Shown: piece after piece, positions 16,527 through 24,552 of the stretch | Layout of the letters: each line of letters starts with the position of its first letter | How positions within the stretch are numbered: the first letter of the stretch is position 1 | Origin: Chloroflexota bacterium | GTDB taxonomy: Bacteria > Chloroflexota > Anaerolineae > Anaerolineales > Anaerolineaceae | Assembly (NCBI GenBank): GCA_029561345.1 | Contig: JAKQJC010000052.1 | Coordinates: 1 to 40,418 of the forward strand | Direction of reading: 5' to 3' | Length of the DNA: 40,418 bases | Translations under genes and position numbers: made by a program | The notes under the pieces: model-generated | Seen by the model: the letters and a program-made list of their open reading frames with translations, nothing else | Told to the model about the DNA's origin: nothing | The model's database searches: none

Positions 16527-16560
16527 AAGGGATGATGGCTCCCATCATCAATAAAAAATG
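16527..16560 (+). promoter_or_regulatory. Hairpin between a distant Shine-Dalgarno and the mreC start
   Basis: The mreC ATG (16558) has no Shine-Dalgarno in the usual window, and a stop codon (16552-16554) rules out an upstream start. AAGGG at 16527-16531 is 26 bases away, but a perfect 8-bp hairpin GATGATGG-ctc-CCATCATC (16531-16549) lies between; when folded it leaves 8 bases between the stem and the ATG, bringing the purine run to working distance. Confidence 0.45.
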
Positions 16561-17403
16561 AATCCATTTGCCGCTCGTAATCTTCGCACGGCCGTTCTGG
16601 TGCTGGTGGTGACCGGCCTGCTGATATTGGCATTGGGTGGTTATTTTTCCCCCCTCTTTCGCGGCTCGTCCAATCCACTCGAGGCTGTTCAGGCCTGGCT
16701 TTCAAGCCGGTTTATGGCCATTTATGAGTTTGTGACTGTGCCGCGCGATGTGGCCAGCCTGCGCCAGCGCAATGCTGAACTGGAGATCCAGGTGGCGGGC
16801 TTGCAAACCCAGGTGATTGAGCTGCAGCAGAAGATCAGCGAAGCTGAGGTGCTCTATTCTTTGCTCGATTTTGCCCGTGAGCGTCCGGAAAACCGCTATG
16901 TGGCTGCTGCTGTGATTGGCCGGGACCCCAATCCTTTCATGCAGTATATCTTTATTGATCATGGATCTGATTACGGCCTGCGGCATGGAATGCCGGTGGT
17001 GACCCAGCAGGGTTTGGTGGGCCGCATTGATGCTGTGACATCTTCGGCTGCCCGGGTGCAGTTGATCACCGACCCGGCCATGCATGTCAATGTGCGCCTG
17101 AAATCATCAAAGGCGGAAGCGGTGTTGATGGGCTCGGTGAGCCGGGAGATTTTCCTTGATTTGCTGCCGCGTGATGTGGTGGTGGATACAGGCGAGGTCG
17201 TCCTGACATCGGGTCTGGGCGGCAACTACCCGGAGAACCTGTTTGTGGGGCAGGTGGCCGCAGTGAAGAATGTGGAGGGCGGTCTGTTTAAAAGTGTGGC
17301 CGTGCAGCCGGTGGTTGATTTTGCTTCCCTGAAATCGGTGCTGGTGATCACCAGTTTTCAACCCATTGATATTGCCCCGCTGGAGCCGACTCCCTCGCCC
17401 TGA
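16558..17403 (+). CDS. mreC: Rod-shape protein MreC
   Basis: 281 residues. One N-terminal membrane helix (about 10-30, LRTAVLVLVVTGLLILALGGYF), a coiled coil (about 60-105, SLRQRNAELEIQVAGLQTQVIELQQKISEAEVL) and the beta-rich MreC core (VAAAVIGRDPNPFMQYIFIDHGSDYGLRHGMPVVTQQGLVGRI, ITDPAMHVNVRL, VLTSGLGGNYPENLFVGQV). MreC assembles outside the membrane and activates the PBP2-RodA synthase. It follows mreB after 44 bases and precedes mreD by 7. The short Pro/Thr C-terminal tail is typical. Its translation start is unusual (see the hairpin at 16527-16560). Confidence 0.95.
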   Translation: MNPFAARNLRTAVLVLVVTGLLILALGGYFSPLFRGSSNPLEAVQAWLSSRFMAIYEFVTVPRDVASLRQRNAELEIQVAGLQTQVIELQQKISEAEVLYSLLDFARERPENRYVAAAVIGRDPNPFMQYIFIDHGSDYGLRHGMPVVTQQGLVGRIDAVTSSAARVQLITDPAMHVNVRLKSSKAEAVLMGSVSREIFLDLLPRDVVVDTGEVVLTSGLGGNYPENLFVGQVAAVKNVEGGLFKSVAVQPVVDFASLKSVLVITSFQPIDIAPLEPTPSP

Positions 17404-17410
17404 GGCAGGT

Positions 17411-17917
17411 ATGATCGGTTATTTGCTGGCCATTCCCGTTCTGCTGCTGGCCATGATGCTGCAAACAGCCGTGGTCAGCCGTTTGCCGTTGGTGTTTGGC
17501 ACGGCCGACCTTCTGCTGCTGGTTCTGGCTGCCTGGGCCTTGCAGCAGCGGGTCCCCACCTGGTGGTATTGGGCGCTGGTGACCATTGGACTGACGGCGT
17601 ATATTTCGGCCATGCCGTTGACCGCCATTGTGGCAACTTACCTGGGGGTGGTGATCATTGCCCGCTTTATTTTGAGCCGGGTGTGGCGTTCACCGCTGCT
17701 TTCCATGCTGACGGTGGTTTTTATCGGAACCATGATTTATCACGGCCTCACGTATTTCATCAGGCAATTTAATGGGGTTCCTCTGGATTTGATGGAAAGT
17801 CTGAACCTGGTGGTTTTACCCAGCCTGCTGTTGAATATGTTGATTGCCCTGCCGGTATATGCCGTGATGAAGGACCTGGCGGACCGGATTTACCCGCCGG
17901 ATGAGATGGATGTATGA
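17411..17917 (+). CDS. mreD: Rod-shape integral membrane protein MreD
   Basis: 168 residues, nearly all membrane-embedded with five or six helices (IGYLLAIPVLLLAMMLQTAVV, LLLLVLAAWALQQ, WWYWALVTIGLTAYI, LTAIVATYLGVVIIARFIL, SPLLSMLTVVFIGTMIYHGL, LPSLLLNMLIALPVYAVM). MreD binds MreC in the elongasome. The frame is open to 17366, inside mreC; the ATG at 17411 with AGGCAGG ahead and 7 bases after the mreC stop is the natural start. Its end overlaps mrdA by four bases (ATGA). Sequence is weakly conserved in this family; the call rests on size, topology and position. Confidence 0.9.
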   Translation: MIGYLLAIPVLLLAMMLQTAVVSRLPLVFGTADLLLLVLAAWALQQRVPTWWYWALVTIGLTAYISAMPLTAIVATYLGVVIIARFILSRVWRSPLLSMLTVVFIGTMIYHGLTYFIRQFNGVPLDLMESLNLVVLPSLLLNMLIALPVYAVMKDLADRIYPPDEMDV

Positions 17918-20001
17918 GTCAAACACGTTTTCTCAAACCCAACTTTGAAAACTGGCGCTACCTGGTGATTTACCTGGCAGCCGGCCTTGTTTTTGCTTTT
18001 TATGCCCTGCGTCTATTTTCCCTGCAAATAATTGAGGGAGAAAAATACCAGGCGGATGCGAACAATAACCGCACGATTGTTGTGAACACCCCGGCCCAGC
18101 GCGGTTCCATTGTAGATCGCAACGGCTTTGTACTGGCGCGCAATGTGCCGTCGTACAATGTGGTGATTACGCCCGCGCTGCTGCCGGATGACGAAGATTC
18201 ACCGGGCCAATTGCAAAAAATTTACCGCGAGCTTTCAGCCCTGATCGGCACGCCTGTCAACAAGGGTGACACCAGCGAAAAGACGGTTAAGAACTTCACC
18301 CCCTGTATTTCAGACCTGGGCATTGAGGAGATCGTTTATATTGGCATGACCAACTGGCCGTTCAGCCCGATTAAGATCAAATGCAATGTGGATCGGCGGG
18401 TGGCTCTGGCTGTTCAGGAAAAGGCGCCCGATTGGCCCGGAGTGGGCATTTCCATTGATGCGGTGCGGGAATATCCCACCGGCAACCTGACCGCGGAGAT
18501 TATTGGTTTTTTGGGTCCCATTCCAGAGAATTCGCTCAAGTATTACACTGACCGCGGTTTTATTTCAGGACGCGACAAGGTGGGCTTTGCGGGCATCGAA
18601 TATTCCATGCAGGATGAACTGGGCGGCGTGAACGGCCAGACGGTGATGGAACGTGACGGCGCCGGGCAGCAACTGCGCAACCTGGAGGCGCCGGTGGAGC
18701 CCATTCCGGGCGATGATGTTGTTTTGACGATTGACACGCGCCTGCAAACCATCGCCCGTGAAGCTTTGCTGGCACAGATCAAGAAATACAATGATAATGC
18801 CGGAAAGATGAAATCGAACAGCGGCGTGGTGATTGCCATGAATCCTAATACGGGTGAAGTATTGGCCCTGGTTTCATATCCGAACTATGAAAACAACCGC
18901 ATGGCCCGGGAGATCCCCAGCTATTATTACAATCAGCTTTCTCAGGACCCGACTCACCCAATGCTGAACCATGCCATCAGCATTCAGCAGCCGCCGGGCT
19001 CCGTGTTCAAGATGGCCACGGCCATCGGCGCATTGAATGAAGGCGTGGTCACGCCGGAATACCAGGTGGAAGACCCGGGTAAAATTGTGCTGATGGAAAA
19101 ATATTATGAAAATGACCCTGGGCGGCCGTATGAATATGTGTGCTGGGACAAGGCCGGGCATGGGATGGTCAATTTTTGGTGGGGAGTGGCGCAGTCGTGC
19201 GATGTGTATTTCTATAAAATTGGCGGCGGCTACATTAGCGAAAACGGCGTGGGTGATGTGAAAGACGGCGGCCTGGGACCCTGGCGACTGAGCGATTATG
19301 CCAAAGCCCTGGGTTATGGGCATATTCTGGGTATTGAACTGCCCGGTGAAATCAAAGGCACCATTCCAAACCCGACCTGGAAACGCATCAATCACTATGA
19401 AAACTGGACCACTGGCGACACATATATCGCTTCGATGGGCCAGGGCTATGTTTCAACCACGGTACTGCAGGTGCTGTCTTCCTTCTCCACCCTGGCCAAC
19501 GGCGGCAAAGTGATGCGCCCGACCTTGATCCGCGAAGTGCGTTCGCAGGATGGCAAGGTGATCAGGCCGTTTTCTCCTGAAGTGCTGTGGGATATCACAG
19601 TGGATCCGCAAATCAATGTATATGACGGCAACAACACCACCGGTGAAATGAAGACGGTGGCCCCCTGGGTGATCGAAACAGCACAGGATGCCATGCGCAT
19701 GGTGGTCACGGACGGCACTGCCAAAGAGACTTTTGAGGGCTCAACGGTGGAATCGGCCGGTAAAACCGGCACAGCAGAATATTGCGACGATACAGCGCGC
19801 GAGGCGGATATTTGTAACCGCGGCACCTGGCCCACCCATGCCTGGTATGCCGGGTATGCCCCTTATGACAACCCCGAAATTGTGGTGGTAGCCTTTGTCT
19901 ATAATGGGGGTGAAGGTTCGGTGGTGGCAGCCCCCGTTGTTCGCAAGGTTTTGGAGGGTTACTTTGAACTCAAAGATACCACCATCACCGCTGTTCCCTA
20001 A
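17914..20001 (+). CDS. mrdA: Penicillin-binding protein 2 (transpeptidase)
   Basis: 695 residues, class B PBP that cross-links peptidoglycan during cell elongation with RodA. One N-terminal membrane helix (about 17-37), the PBP dimerisation/pedestal domain (RTIVVNTPAQRGSIVDRNGFVLARN, and YSMQDELGGVNGQTVMERDGAGQQL), then the transpeptidase with the nucleophile motif S-V-F-K in PPGSVFKMATAI, the second motif in QSCDVYFYKIGG (S-x-D as in other PBP2s) and K-T-G in ESAGKTGTAEYC. Several cysteines near the KTG region (EYCDD, DICNRG) are uncommon. Couples to mreD by ATGA overlap. Somewhat long for PBP2 (about 630-650) because of inserts in the transpeptidase. Confidence 0.95.
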   Translation: MSQTRFLKPNFENWRYLVIYLAAGLVFAFYALRLFSLQIIEGEKYQADANNNRTIVVNTPAQRGSIVDRNGFVLARNVPSYNVVITPALLPDDEDSPGQLQKIYRELSALIGTPVNKGDTSEKTVKNFTPCISDLGIEEIVYIGMTNWPFSPIKIKCNVDRRVALAVQEKAPDWPGVGISIDAVREYPTGNLTAEIIGFLGPIPENSLKYYTDRGFISGRDKVGFAGIEYSMQDELGGVNGQTVMERDGAGQQLRNLEAPVEPIPGDDVVLTIDTRLQTIAREALLAQIKKYNDNAGKMKSNSGVVIAMNPNTGEVLALVSYPNYENNRMAREIPSYYYNQLSQDPTHPMLNHAISIQQPPGSVFKMATAIGALNEGVVTPEYQVEDPGKIVLMEKYYENDPGRPYEYVCWDKAGHGMVNFWWGVAQSCDVYFYKIGGGYISENGVGDVKDGGLGPWRLSDYAKALGYGHILGIELPGEIKGTIPNPTWKRINHYENWTTGDTYIASMGQGYVSTTVLQVLSSFSTLANGGKVMRPTLIREVRSQDGKVIRPFSPEVLWDITVDPQINVYDGNNTTGEMKTVAPWVIETAQDAMRMVVTDGTAKETFEGSTVESAGKTGTAEYCDDTAREADICNRGTWPTHAWYAGYAPYDNPEIVVVAFVYNGGEGSVVAAPVVRKVLEGYFELKDTTITAVP

Positions 20002-20057
20002 TTTGGAGAATTCCACCCTGAAAAGGCACTGTCTTCTTCCACGAATTGCCAAACATC

Positions 20058-20066
20058 TGCTATAAT
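20058..20066 (+). promoter_or_regulatory. Extended -10 promoter ahead of minC
   Basis: TGCTATAAT is a perfect extended -10 (TGn plus TATAAT) 22 bases before the minC ATG in the 86-base gap after mrdA. No good -35 is needed or seen. It would allow minCDE-rodA to be made independently of mreBCD-mrdA. Confidence 0.6.
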
Positions 20067-20087
20067 TTATCATCGAAAGAGAGCAAA

Positions 20088-20789
20088 ATGAGCAGCAATG
20101 TCACGATTAAGGGTATCAAAGAAGGATTGCTTGTCACCATGGGTGAGGGCAATTGGAATGATTTAAAAGAGGCGCTGTTCAGGCAGATAGAAGACAAAGC
20201 GGCTTTCTTTCAGGGTGCGCGCATGGCTCTGGATGTGGGGCCGCATGTGATTCATGCGGCGGAAATGGGCGTACTGCGCGACCGTCTGGCAGAAAAGAAC
20301 ATCACTCTCTGGGCGGTGTTGAGCACTTCGCAGGTGACCGAGCATACCGCGCAGAACCTGGGCCTGGTGATTCGCCTGGTTTCGGCGCGGCCGGAAACCG
20401 AGGCTCAGGCAGAGGCGCTTTCGCGCATGGCCGATACCACCATATCATCCAGCGAAGAAAGAGCCCTGTTTGTGCAGCGCACACTGCGCTCGGGATACAA
20501 GATAGAATTTCCTGGGCATGTCACCGTGGTGGGTGATGTGAACGCTGGCGCAGAGGTGATTGCCGGAGGCAGTGTGCTCATTTGGGGCAAGCTGCGCGGG
20601 GTGGTGCATGCTGGTGCCGGAGGAGATGAAAAGGCGGTGGTGTGCGCCATGGAATTGACCCCCACCCAGCTGCGCATTGCCAGCAAGGTGGCCATTCCAC
20701 CCAAACGAAAAGGAAAACTGCTGCCTGAAATGGCATTCATTCAGGATGGGCAGGTGGTTGCTGAAGAATGGACTGCGAAAGGGAAATAA
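20088..20789 (+). CDS. minC: Septum-site inhibitor MinC
   Basis: 233 residues. The N-terminal FtsZ-antagonising domain (about 1-105, VTIKGIKEGLLVTMGEGNWNDLKEALFRQIE, FFQGARMALDVG) is followed by a linker and the C-terminal beta-helix dimerisation domain that binds MinD (GHVTVVGDVNAGAEVIAGGSVLIWGKLRGVVHAGAGG, ELTPTQLRIA). MinC blocks FtsZ polymerisation away from midcell. The frame extends upstream to 20046 across the promoter; the ATG at 20088 after GAAAGAGAG is chosen. minD follows after 8 bases. Confidence 0.94.
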   Translation: MSSNVTIKGIKEGLLVTMGEGNWNDLKEALFRQIEDKAAFFQGARMALDVGPHVIHAAEMGVLRDRLAEKNITLWAVLSTSQVTEHTAQNLGLVIRLVSARPETEAQAEALSRMADTTISSSEERALFVQRTLRSGYKIEFPGHVTVVGDVNAGAEVIAGGSVLIWGKLRGVVHAGAGGDEKAVVCAMELTPTQLRIASKVAIPPKRKGKLLPEMAFIQDGQVVAEEWTAKGK

Positions 20790-20797
20790 GGAAGGGT

Positions 20798-21607
20798 ATG
20801 ACAGCAAAGGTAGTGACAATTTCTTCGGGCAAAGGTGGGGTGGGAAAAACCACCACCACGGCAAACCTGGCGGTGGCGCTGGCGTCGCAGGGCCAAAAAG
20901 TGACCTGCATTGACGCTGACATTGGCCTGCGCAACCTGGATGTGGTGATGGGGTTGGAAAATCGCATTGTCTACGACCTGGTTGAAGTGGTTGAGGGGCG
21001 CTGCCGCGTGCGGCAAGCCATGATCCGCGATAAACGCCTGCCTGAATTGTACCTGATTCCCTCCGCGCAGACCCGCGATAAAAATTCGGTCTCACCCAGC
21101 GATATGATTGCGCTGTGTGACGAACTGAGGCCTGAAATGGATTGGATTCTTATTGACTGCCCGGCGGGCATTGAACGTGGTTTTCGCAATGCCATTGCCC
21201 CGGCCGACCTGGTGCTGGTGGTGACCAACCCTGAGGTCTCATCGGTGCGCGATGCTGACCGCATCATCGGGCTGGTTGAAGCGGAAGAAAAAGGACCGGC
21301 GCAGCTGATCATCAACCGCCTGAACCCGGCGCTGGTGAAGCGTGGTGATATGCTGACGGCGGAAGATGTGCTCGAACTGCTGGCCATTGAATTAATTGGT
21401 GTGATTCCTGAAGACGAAAACGTGGTCATCAGCACCAACCGGGGGCAGCCAGTGACCCTGGATGGCAAGAACCGGGCGGCGGTGGCGTTCCACAATATTG
21501 CCCGCCGGCTGCGCGGTGAAAAAGTGCCGTTCATGAATTTGGAAGAAAAGGATGGCTTCTTTGACCGGTTTGCCCGATTATTCCGGACAGGAGGGAGCAA
21601 TGCCTAA
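20798..21607 (+). CDS. minD: Septum-site determining ATPase MinD
   Basis: 269 residues. ParA-family ATPase with canonical deviant Walker A SGKGGVGKTT near residues 9-18, switch segments (CIDADIGLRNLDVVMGLENR, WILIDCPAGIERGF, LVVTNPEVSSVRDADRIIGL) and a C-terminal amphipathic membrane-targeting helix (FFDRFARLF). It carries MinC to the membrane and is cycled by MinE. The frame is open to 20768 inside minC; the ATG at 20798 with GGAAGG ahead gives the family N-terminus. It overlaps minE by 8 bases. Confidence 0.96.
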   Translation: MTAKVVTISSGKGGVGKTTTTANLAVALASQGQKVTCIDADIGLRNLDVVMGLENRIVYDLVEVVEGRCRVRQAMIRDKRLPELYLIPSAQTRDKNSVSPSDMIALCDELRPEMDWILIDCPAGIERGFRNAIAPADLVLVVTNPEVSSVRDADRIIGLVEAEEKGPAQLIINRLNPALVKRGDMLTAEDVLELLAIELIGVIPEDENVVISTNRGQPVTLDGKNRAAVAFHNIARRLRGEKVPFMNLEEKDGFFDRFARLFRTGGSNA

Positions 21608-21857
21608 CCTTCTTGAACTTCTGACAGGCCGCAAACCGGCCAGCGCGGGCCAGGCCAAGCAGCGCCTGCAGTTTGTGCTGCAGACAGACCGCACTAACCT
21701 GACTCCCAAGATGCTGGCGGATCTTAAAGATGAATTGATGCAGGTCATTTCCCGTTATGTGGAGATTGACCCGGACACGGTGAATATTTCCATGACTCAC
21801 GAAGGACGCGAACACCGCCTGGTGGCTGATATTCCCCTGAAGGCCACGCATCGTTAG
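21600..21857 (+). CDS. minE: Cell division topological specificity factor MinE
   Basis: 85 residues. An N-terminal amphipathic membrane-binding start (MPNLLELL), the MinD-binding segment that stimulates its ATPase (SAGQAKQRLQFVLQTDR) and a C-terminal dimerisation domain (PKMLADLKDELMQVISRYVEIDPDTVNISM). MinE displaces MinC from MinD and creates the pole-to-pole pattern. The frame is open to 21552; the ATG at 21600 is preceded by GGAGGGA and overlaps the end of minD by 8 bases. Presence of MinE rather than DivIVA shows an oscillating-type Min system. Confidence 0.95.
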   Translation: MPNLLELLTGRKPASAGQAKQRLQFVLQTDRTNLTPKMLADLKDELMQVISRYVEIDPDTVNISMTHEGREHRLVADIPLKATHR

Positions 21858-21867
21858 GAAATAGCTT

Positions 21868-22965
21868 ATGCGCTCGCAGGTTTGGCGCAATTTCGATTAC
21901 GCCCTTTTTAGTGTTGTTTTATTGTTATCCATTTTCAGCGTGGCCATGATCTATTCGGCTGTGGCCGGAAATATCAGCCTGGCTTCACACCCTCAGCGCC
22001 AGGCGCTTTACGTGGGCATTGGCATTGTGGTGATTTTGATTGCCACGGCCATTGATTACCATTACTGGCTGTCGTTGAGCACGCCGCTGTATGTGGTGAC
22101 GATTGGTTTTCTGATCATCACCTTTGTGGCAGCCAAGGCCACCTTTGGCGCGGCACGCTGGATTGAAACCGGCATTGGCTTTTTCATCCAGCCGGCTGAA
22201 CTGGCCAAAATCACGGTCATCATCACCCTGGCCAAGTATTTCTCGCAGCACCAGGATGAACCGCGCAATTGGCGCTGGATCATTATGAGCATGGTGTTCA
22301 CGGCGCCGATTCTGGTGTTTATTTATCTGCAGCCCAACCTGAGCACCACCATTGTGATTGCCGTGCTGTGGTTTGCCACCATCTGGATCAGCGGTCTGCC
22401 GCCCAAGTATATTGTGTTTTTCATCGTGGGCGCGCTGGTGCTGGCAGTGGTCATTTTTCCGTTTATTGAACCCTACCAGCAAAAAAGGGTGTTCAATTTT
22501 CTTGTGCCAGATCCCAATGCCACCCACGGCGATACTTACAATGTGGATCAGGCGCTGATCACCATTGGTTCTGGCGGTTGGTTTGGCCAGGGTTACCAGC
22601 ACGGCACCCAGGTGCAGCTTCATTTCTTGAAGGTGCGCCACACCGACTTCATTTTTGCGGCCATGGCTGAGGAATTCGGCTTTGTTGGCACGGTGATTGT
22701 GGTGGGCCTGCTGCTGTTTGTGGTGTTTCGCTGTTTCCGGGCGGCCCACCGCGCCCCCGACATGTTCGGCTCTTTAATCGCCTATGGCTATGGAGTCTTG
22801 ATGTTGTTTCAGATGTCGGTTAATATCGGTGTAAATCTGAATGTCATTCCGGTGACGGGGCTGACCCTGCCCTTCATCAGCTATGGCGGAAGCTCCATGG
22901 TTTCACTGCTGCTGGGCGTTGGCCTGGTTGAAAGCGTGGTGGCACGCCAGAAGACCGTGACCTGA
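21868..22965 (+). CDS. rodA: SEDS peptidoglycan polymerase RodA
   Basis: 365 residues with about ten membrane helices, SEDS family. Characteristic segments are FDYALFSVVLLLSIFSVAMIYSA, GAARWIETGIGFFIQPAELAKI, FIYLQPNLSTTIVI, the large extracellular loop with VDQALITIGSGGWFGQGYQHGTQVQLHFLKVRHTDFIFAAMAEEFGFVG, and the end motif PVTGLTLPFISYGGSSM. RodA polymerises glycan strands with PBP2 during elongation; the neighbouring mre and mrdA genes favour RodA over FtsW. It follows minE by 10 bases, so the Min genes are inserted between the two halves of the synthase pair. Confidence 0.95.
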   Translation: MRSQVWRNFDYALFSVVLLLSIFSVAMIYSAVAGNISLASHPQRQALYVGIGIVVILIATAIDYHYWLSLSTPLYVVTIGFLIITFVAAKATFGAARWIETGIGFFIQPAELAKITVIITLAKYFSQHQDEPRNWRWIIMSMVFTAPILVFIYLQPNLSTTIVIAVLWFATIWISGLPPKYIVFFIVGALVLAVVIFPFIEPYQQKRVFNFLVPDPNATHGDTYNVDQALITIGSGGWFGQGYQHGTQVQLHFLKVRHTDFIFAAMAEEFGFVGTVIVVGLLLFVVFRCFRAAHRAPDMFGSLIAYGYGVLMLFQMSVNIGVNLNVIPVTGLTLPFISYGGSSMVSLLLGVGLVESVVARQKTVT

Positions 22966-22991
22966 TTTTTTTATTTTTCAAGGAGTTCTTT

Positions 22992-24482
22992 ATGACTGCA
23001 ACCAAGCCCGTTCGCGTCCGTTTTGCCCCTTCACCCACAGGGCACCTGCACATTGGCGGCGCCCGCACCGCGCTCTATAACTACCTGCTGGCGCGTCAGA
23101 CGGGGGGCCAATTTTTACTGCGCATTGAAGACACTGACCGCAAACGCTTTGTGGAAGGGGCGGAAGAAGAACTGAAGAACAGCCTGCGTTGGCTGGGCAT
23201 TCAATGGGATGAAGGCATTGATGTTGGCGGCGACCACGGTCCATACCGCCAGTCGGAACGCAAGGCCATTTACCAGGAATATGCCCGGAAGCTGGTGGCG
23301 GATGGGCACGCCTATCCCTGTTTTTGCTCTGCCGAACGTCTGGAACGGGTGCGCACCGAGCAGCAGAAAAACAAAGAAATTCCCCATTATGACGGCACCT
23401 GCCGCGCCCTGAGCCCTGAAGAAGCGGCGCGGCGCGTGGCGGCTGGCGAAAGCCATGTCATCCGCTTCAAGACCCCCAAAGAAGGCGCCACCACCGTGCG
23501 CGACCTGCTGCGCGGCGACATCACCGTGCAGAACAGCACCCTTGATGATTATATTCTGGTGAAATCAGATGGCCTGGCGCTTTATCACCTGGCAGCGATG
23601 GTGGATGACCACCTGATGGGCATTAGCCATGTCATCCGCGGCGCAGAATGGCTGGCAACCCTGCCGCTGCACTGCCTGATCATCCGCGCCATGGGCTGGA
23701 ATGAACCGGTTTGGGCGCATCTCTCGGTATTCCTCAAGCCAAGCGGCAAGGGCAAGATGAGCAAACGCGAATCAGCCGACCTGATCAAGGACGGGCATTC
23801 CATCTTCGTCAAAGATCTGGCCGACCTGGGCTATTTGCCTGAGGCGGTGGTGAACTGGGTGGCGCTGATGGGCTGGAGCTATGACGACCACACTGAAATT
23901 TTCAGCATGGCTGACCTGATTGAAAAATTCAGTCTGGAACGCCTGAATCCCTCGCCGGCGGCGATCAACTTCACCAAGTTTGATCATTTCAACGGCGTTT
24001 ACATCCGCAGCCTGACGGTGGAAGACCTGGCCCAGCGCATTCAGCCTTTCTTTGAAAAGGCTGGCTTGAAAGCGGATATGCCCACCCTGCTGAAGATTGC
24101 CCCCATCATCCATGAACGTCTGGCGGGCCTGGATGAAGCTCCGGAGATTGCTGGTTTCTTCTTCAGGGATGAGGTGACCCCTGAGGCGGCAGAATTGGCG
24201 GCCAAGAATATGACGGCGGCGCAATCGGCGAAGGTGGCGCGGGACGCGCACGCCATTTTGTCTGCCCTGCCCGAAATCACCCCGGCGCTGGCCGAGCCGC
24301 CCATGCGCAGCTATGTGGAGCAGAGCGGCTTTTCAGCCGGACAGGTATTTGGCATTCTGCGCATTGCTGTCACGGGACAGAAGGTAAGCCCGCCGCTGTT
24401 TGAGAGCATGGAAATTATTGGCCGCGAGAAGGTGCTTGCGCGCATTTTGCGGGCGGCGGAAACCCTGGAAGGGTTGGCTTGA
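22992..24482 (+). CDS. gltX: Glutamate-tRNA ligase
   Basis: 496 residues, class I synthetase charging tRNA(Glu). The HIGH-type motif is H20-I-G-G within PSPTGHLHIGGARTALYN; the KMSKS motif is K255-M-S-K-R. A zinc-type cluster lies in CFCSAERLERVR...YDGTC. The C-terminal third is the helical anticodon-binding domain. Whether it is discriminating or also charges tRNA(Gln) cannot be told from sequence alone. It follows rodA by 26 bases with AAGGAG, so it probably shares the transcript, and ends at the terminator at 24492-24521. Confidence 0.96.
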   Translation: MTATKPVRVRFAPSPTGHLHIGGARTALYNYLLARQTGGQFLLRIEDTDRKRFVEGAEEELKNSLRWLGIQWDEGIDVGGDHGPYRQSERKAIYQEYARKLVADGHAYPCFCSAERLERVRTEQQKNKEIPHYDGTCRALSPEEAARRVAAGESHVIRFKTPKEGATTVRDLLRGDITVQNSTLDDYILVKSDGLALYHLAAMVDDHLMGISHVIRGAEWLATLPLHCLIIRAMGWNEPVWAHLSVFLKPSGKGKMSKRESADLIKDGHSIFVKDLADLGYLPEAVVNWVALMGWSYDDHTEIFSMADLIEKFSLERLNPSPAAINFTKFDHFNGVYIRSLTVEDLAQRIQPFFEKAGLKADMPTLLKIAPIIHERLAGLDEAPEIAGFFFRDEVTPEAAELAAKNMTAAQSAKVARDAHAILSALPEITPALAEPPMRSYVEQSGFSAGQVFGILRIAVTGQKVSPPLFESMEIIGREKVLARILRAAETLEGLA

Positions 24483-24491
24483 TGTGAACCG

Positions 24492-24521
24492 GGCAGAGTT
24501 CAACTCTGCCTGTATTTTTTT
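24492..24521 (+). terminator. Intrinsic terminator closing the mre-min-rodA-gltX cluster
   Basis: GGCAGAG (24492-24498) pairs with CTCTGCC (24504-24510), with the flanking T/A able to extend into the loop, then TGTATTTTTTT. It is 9 bases past gltX. Confidence 0.88.
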
Positions 24522-24552
24522 ACCAGCGCGGTTTTGATGGGAGGTGATTGCC

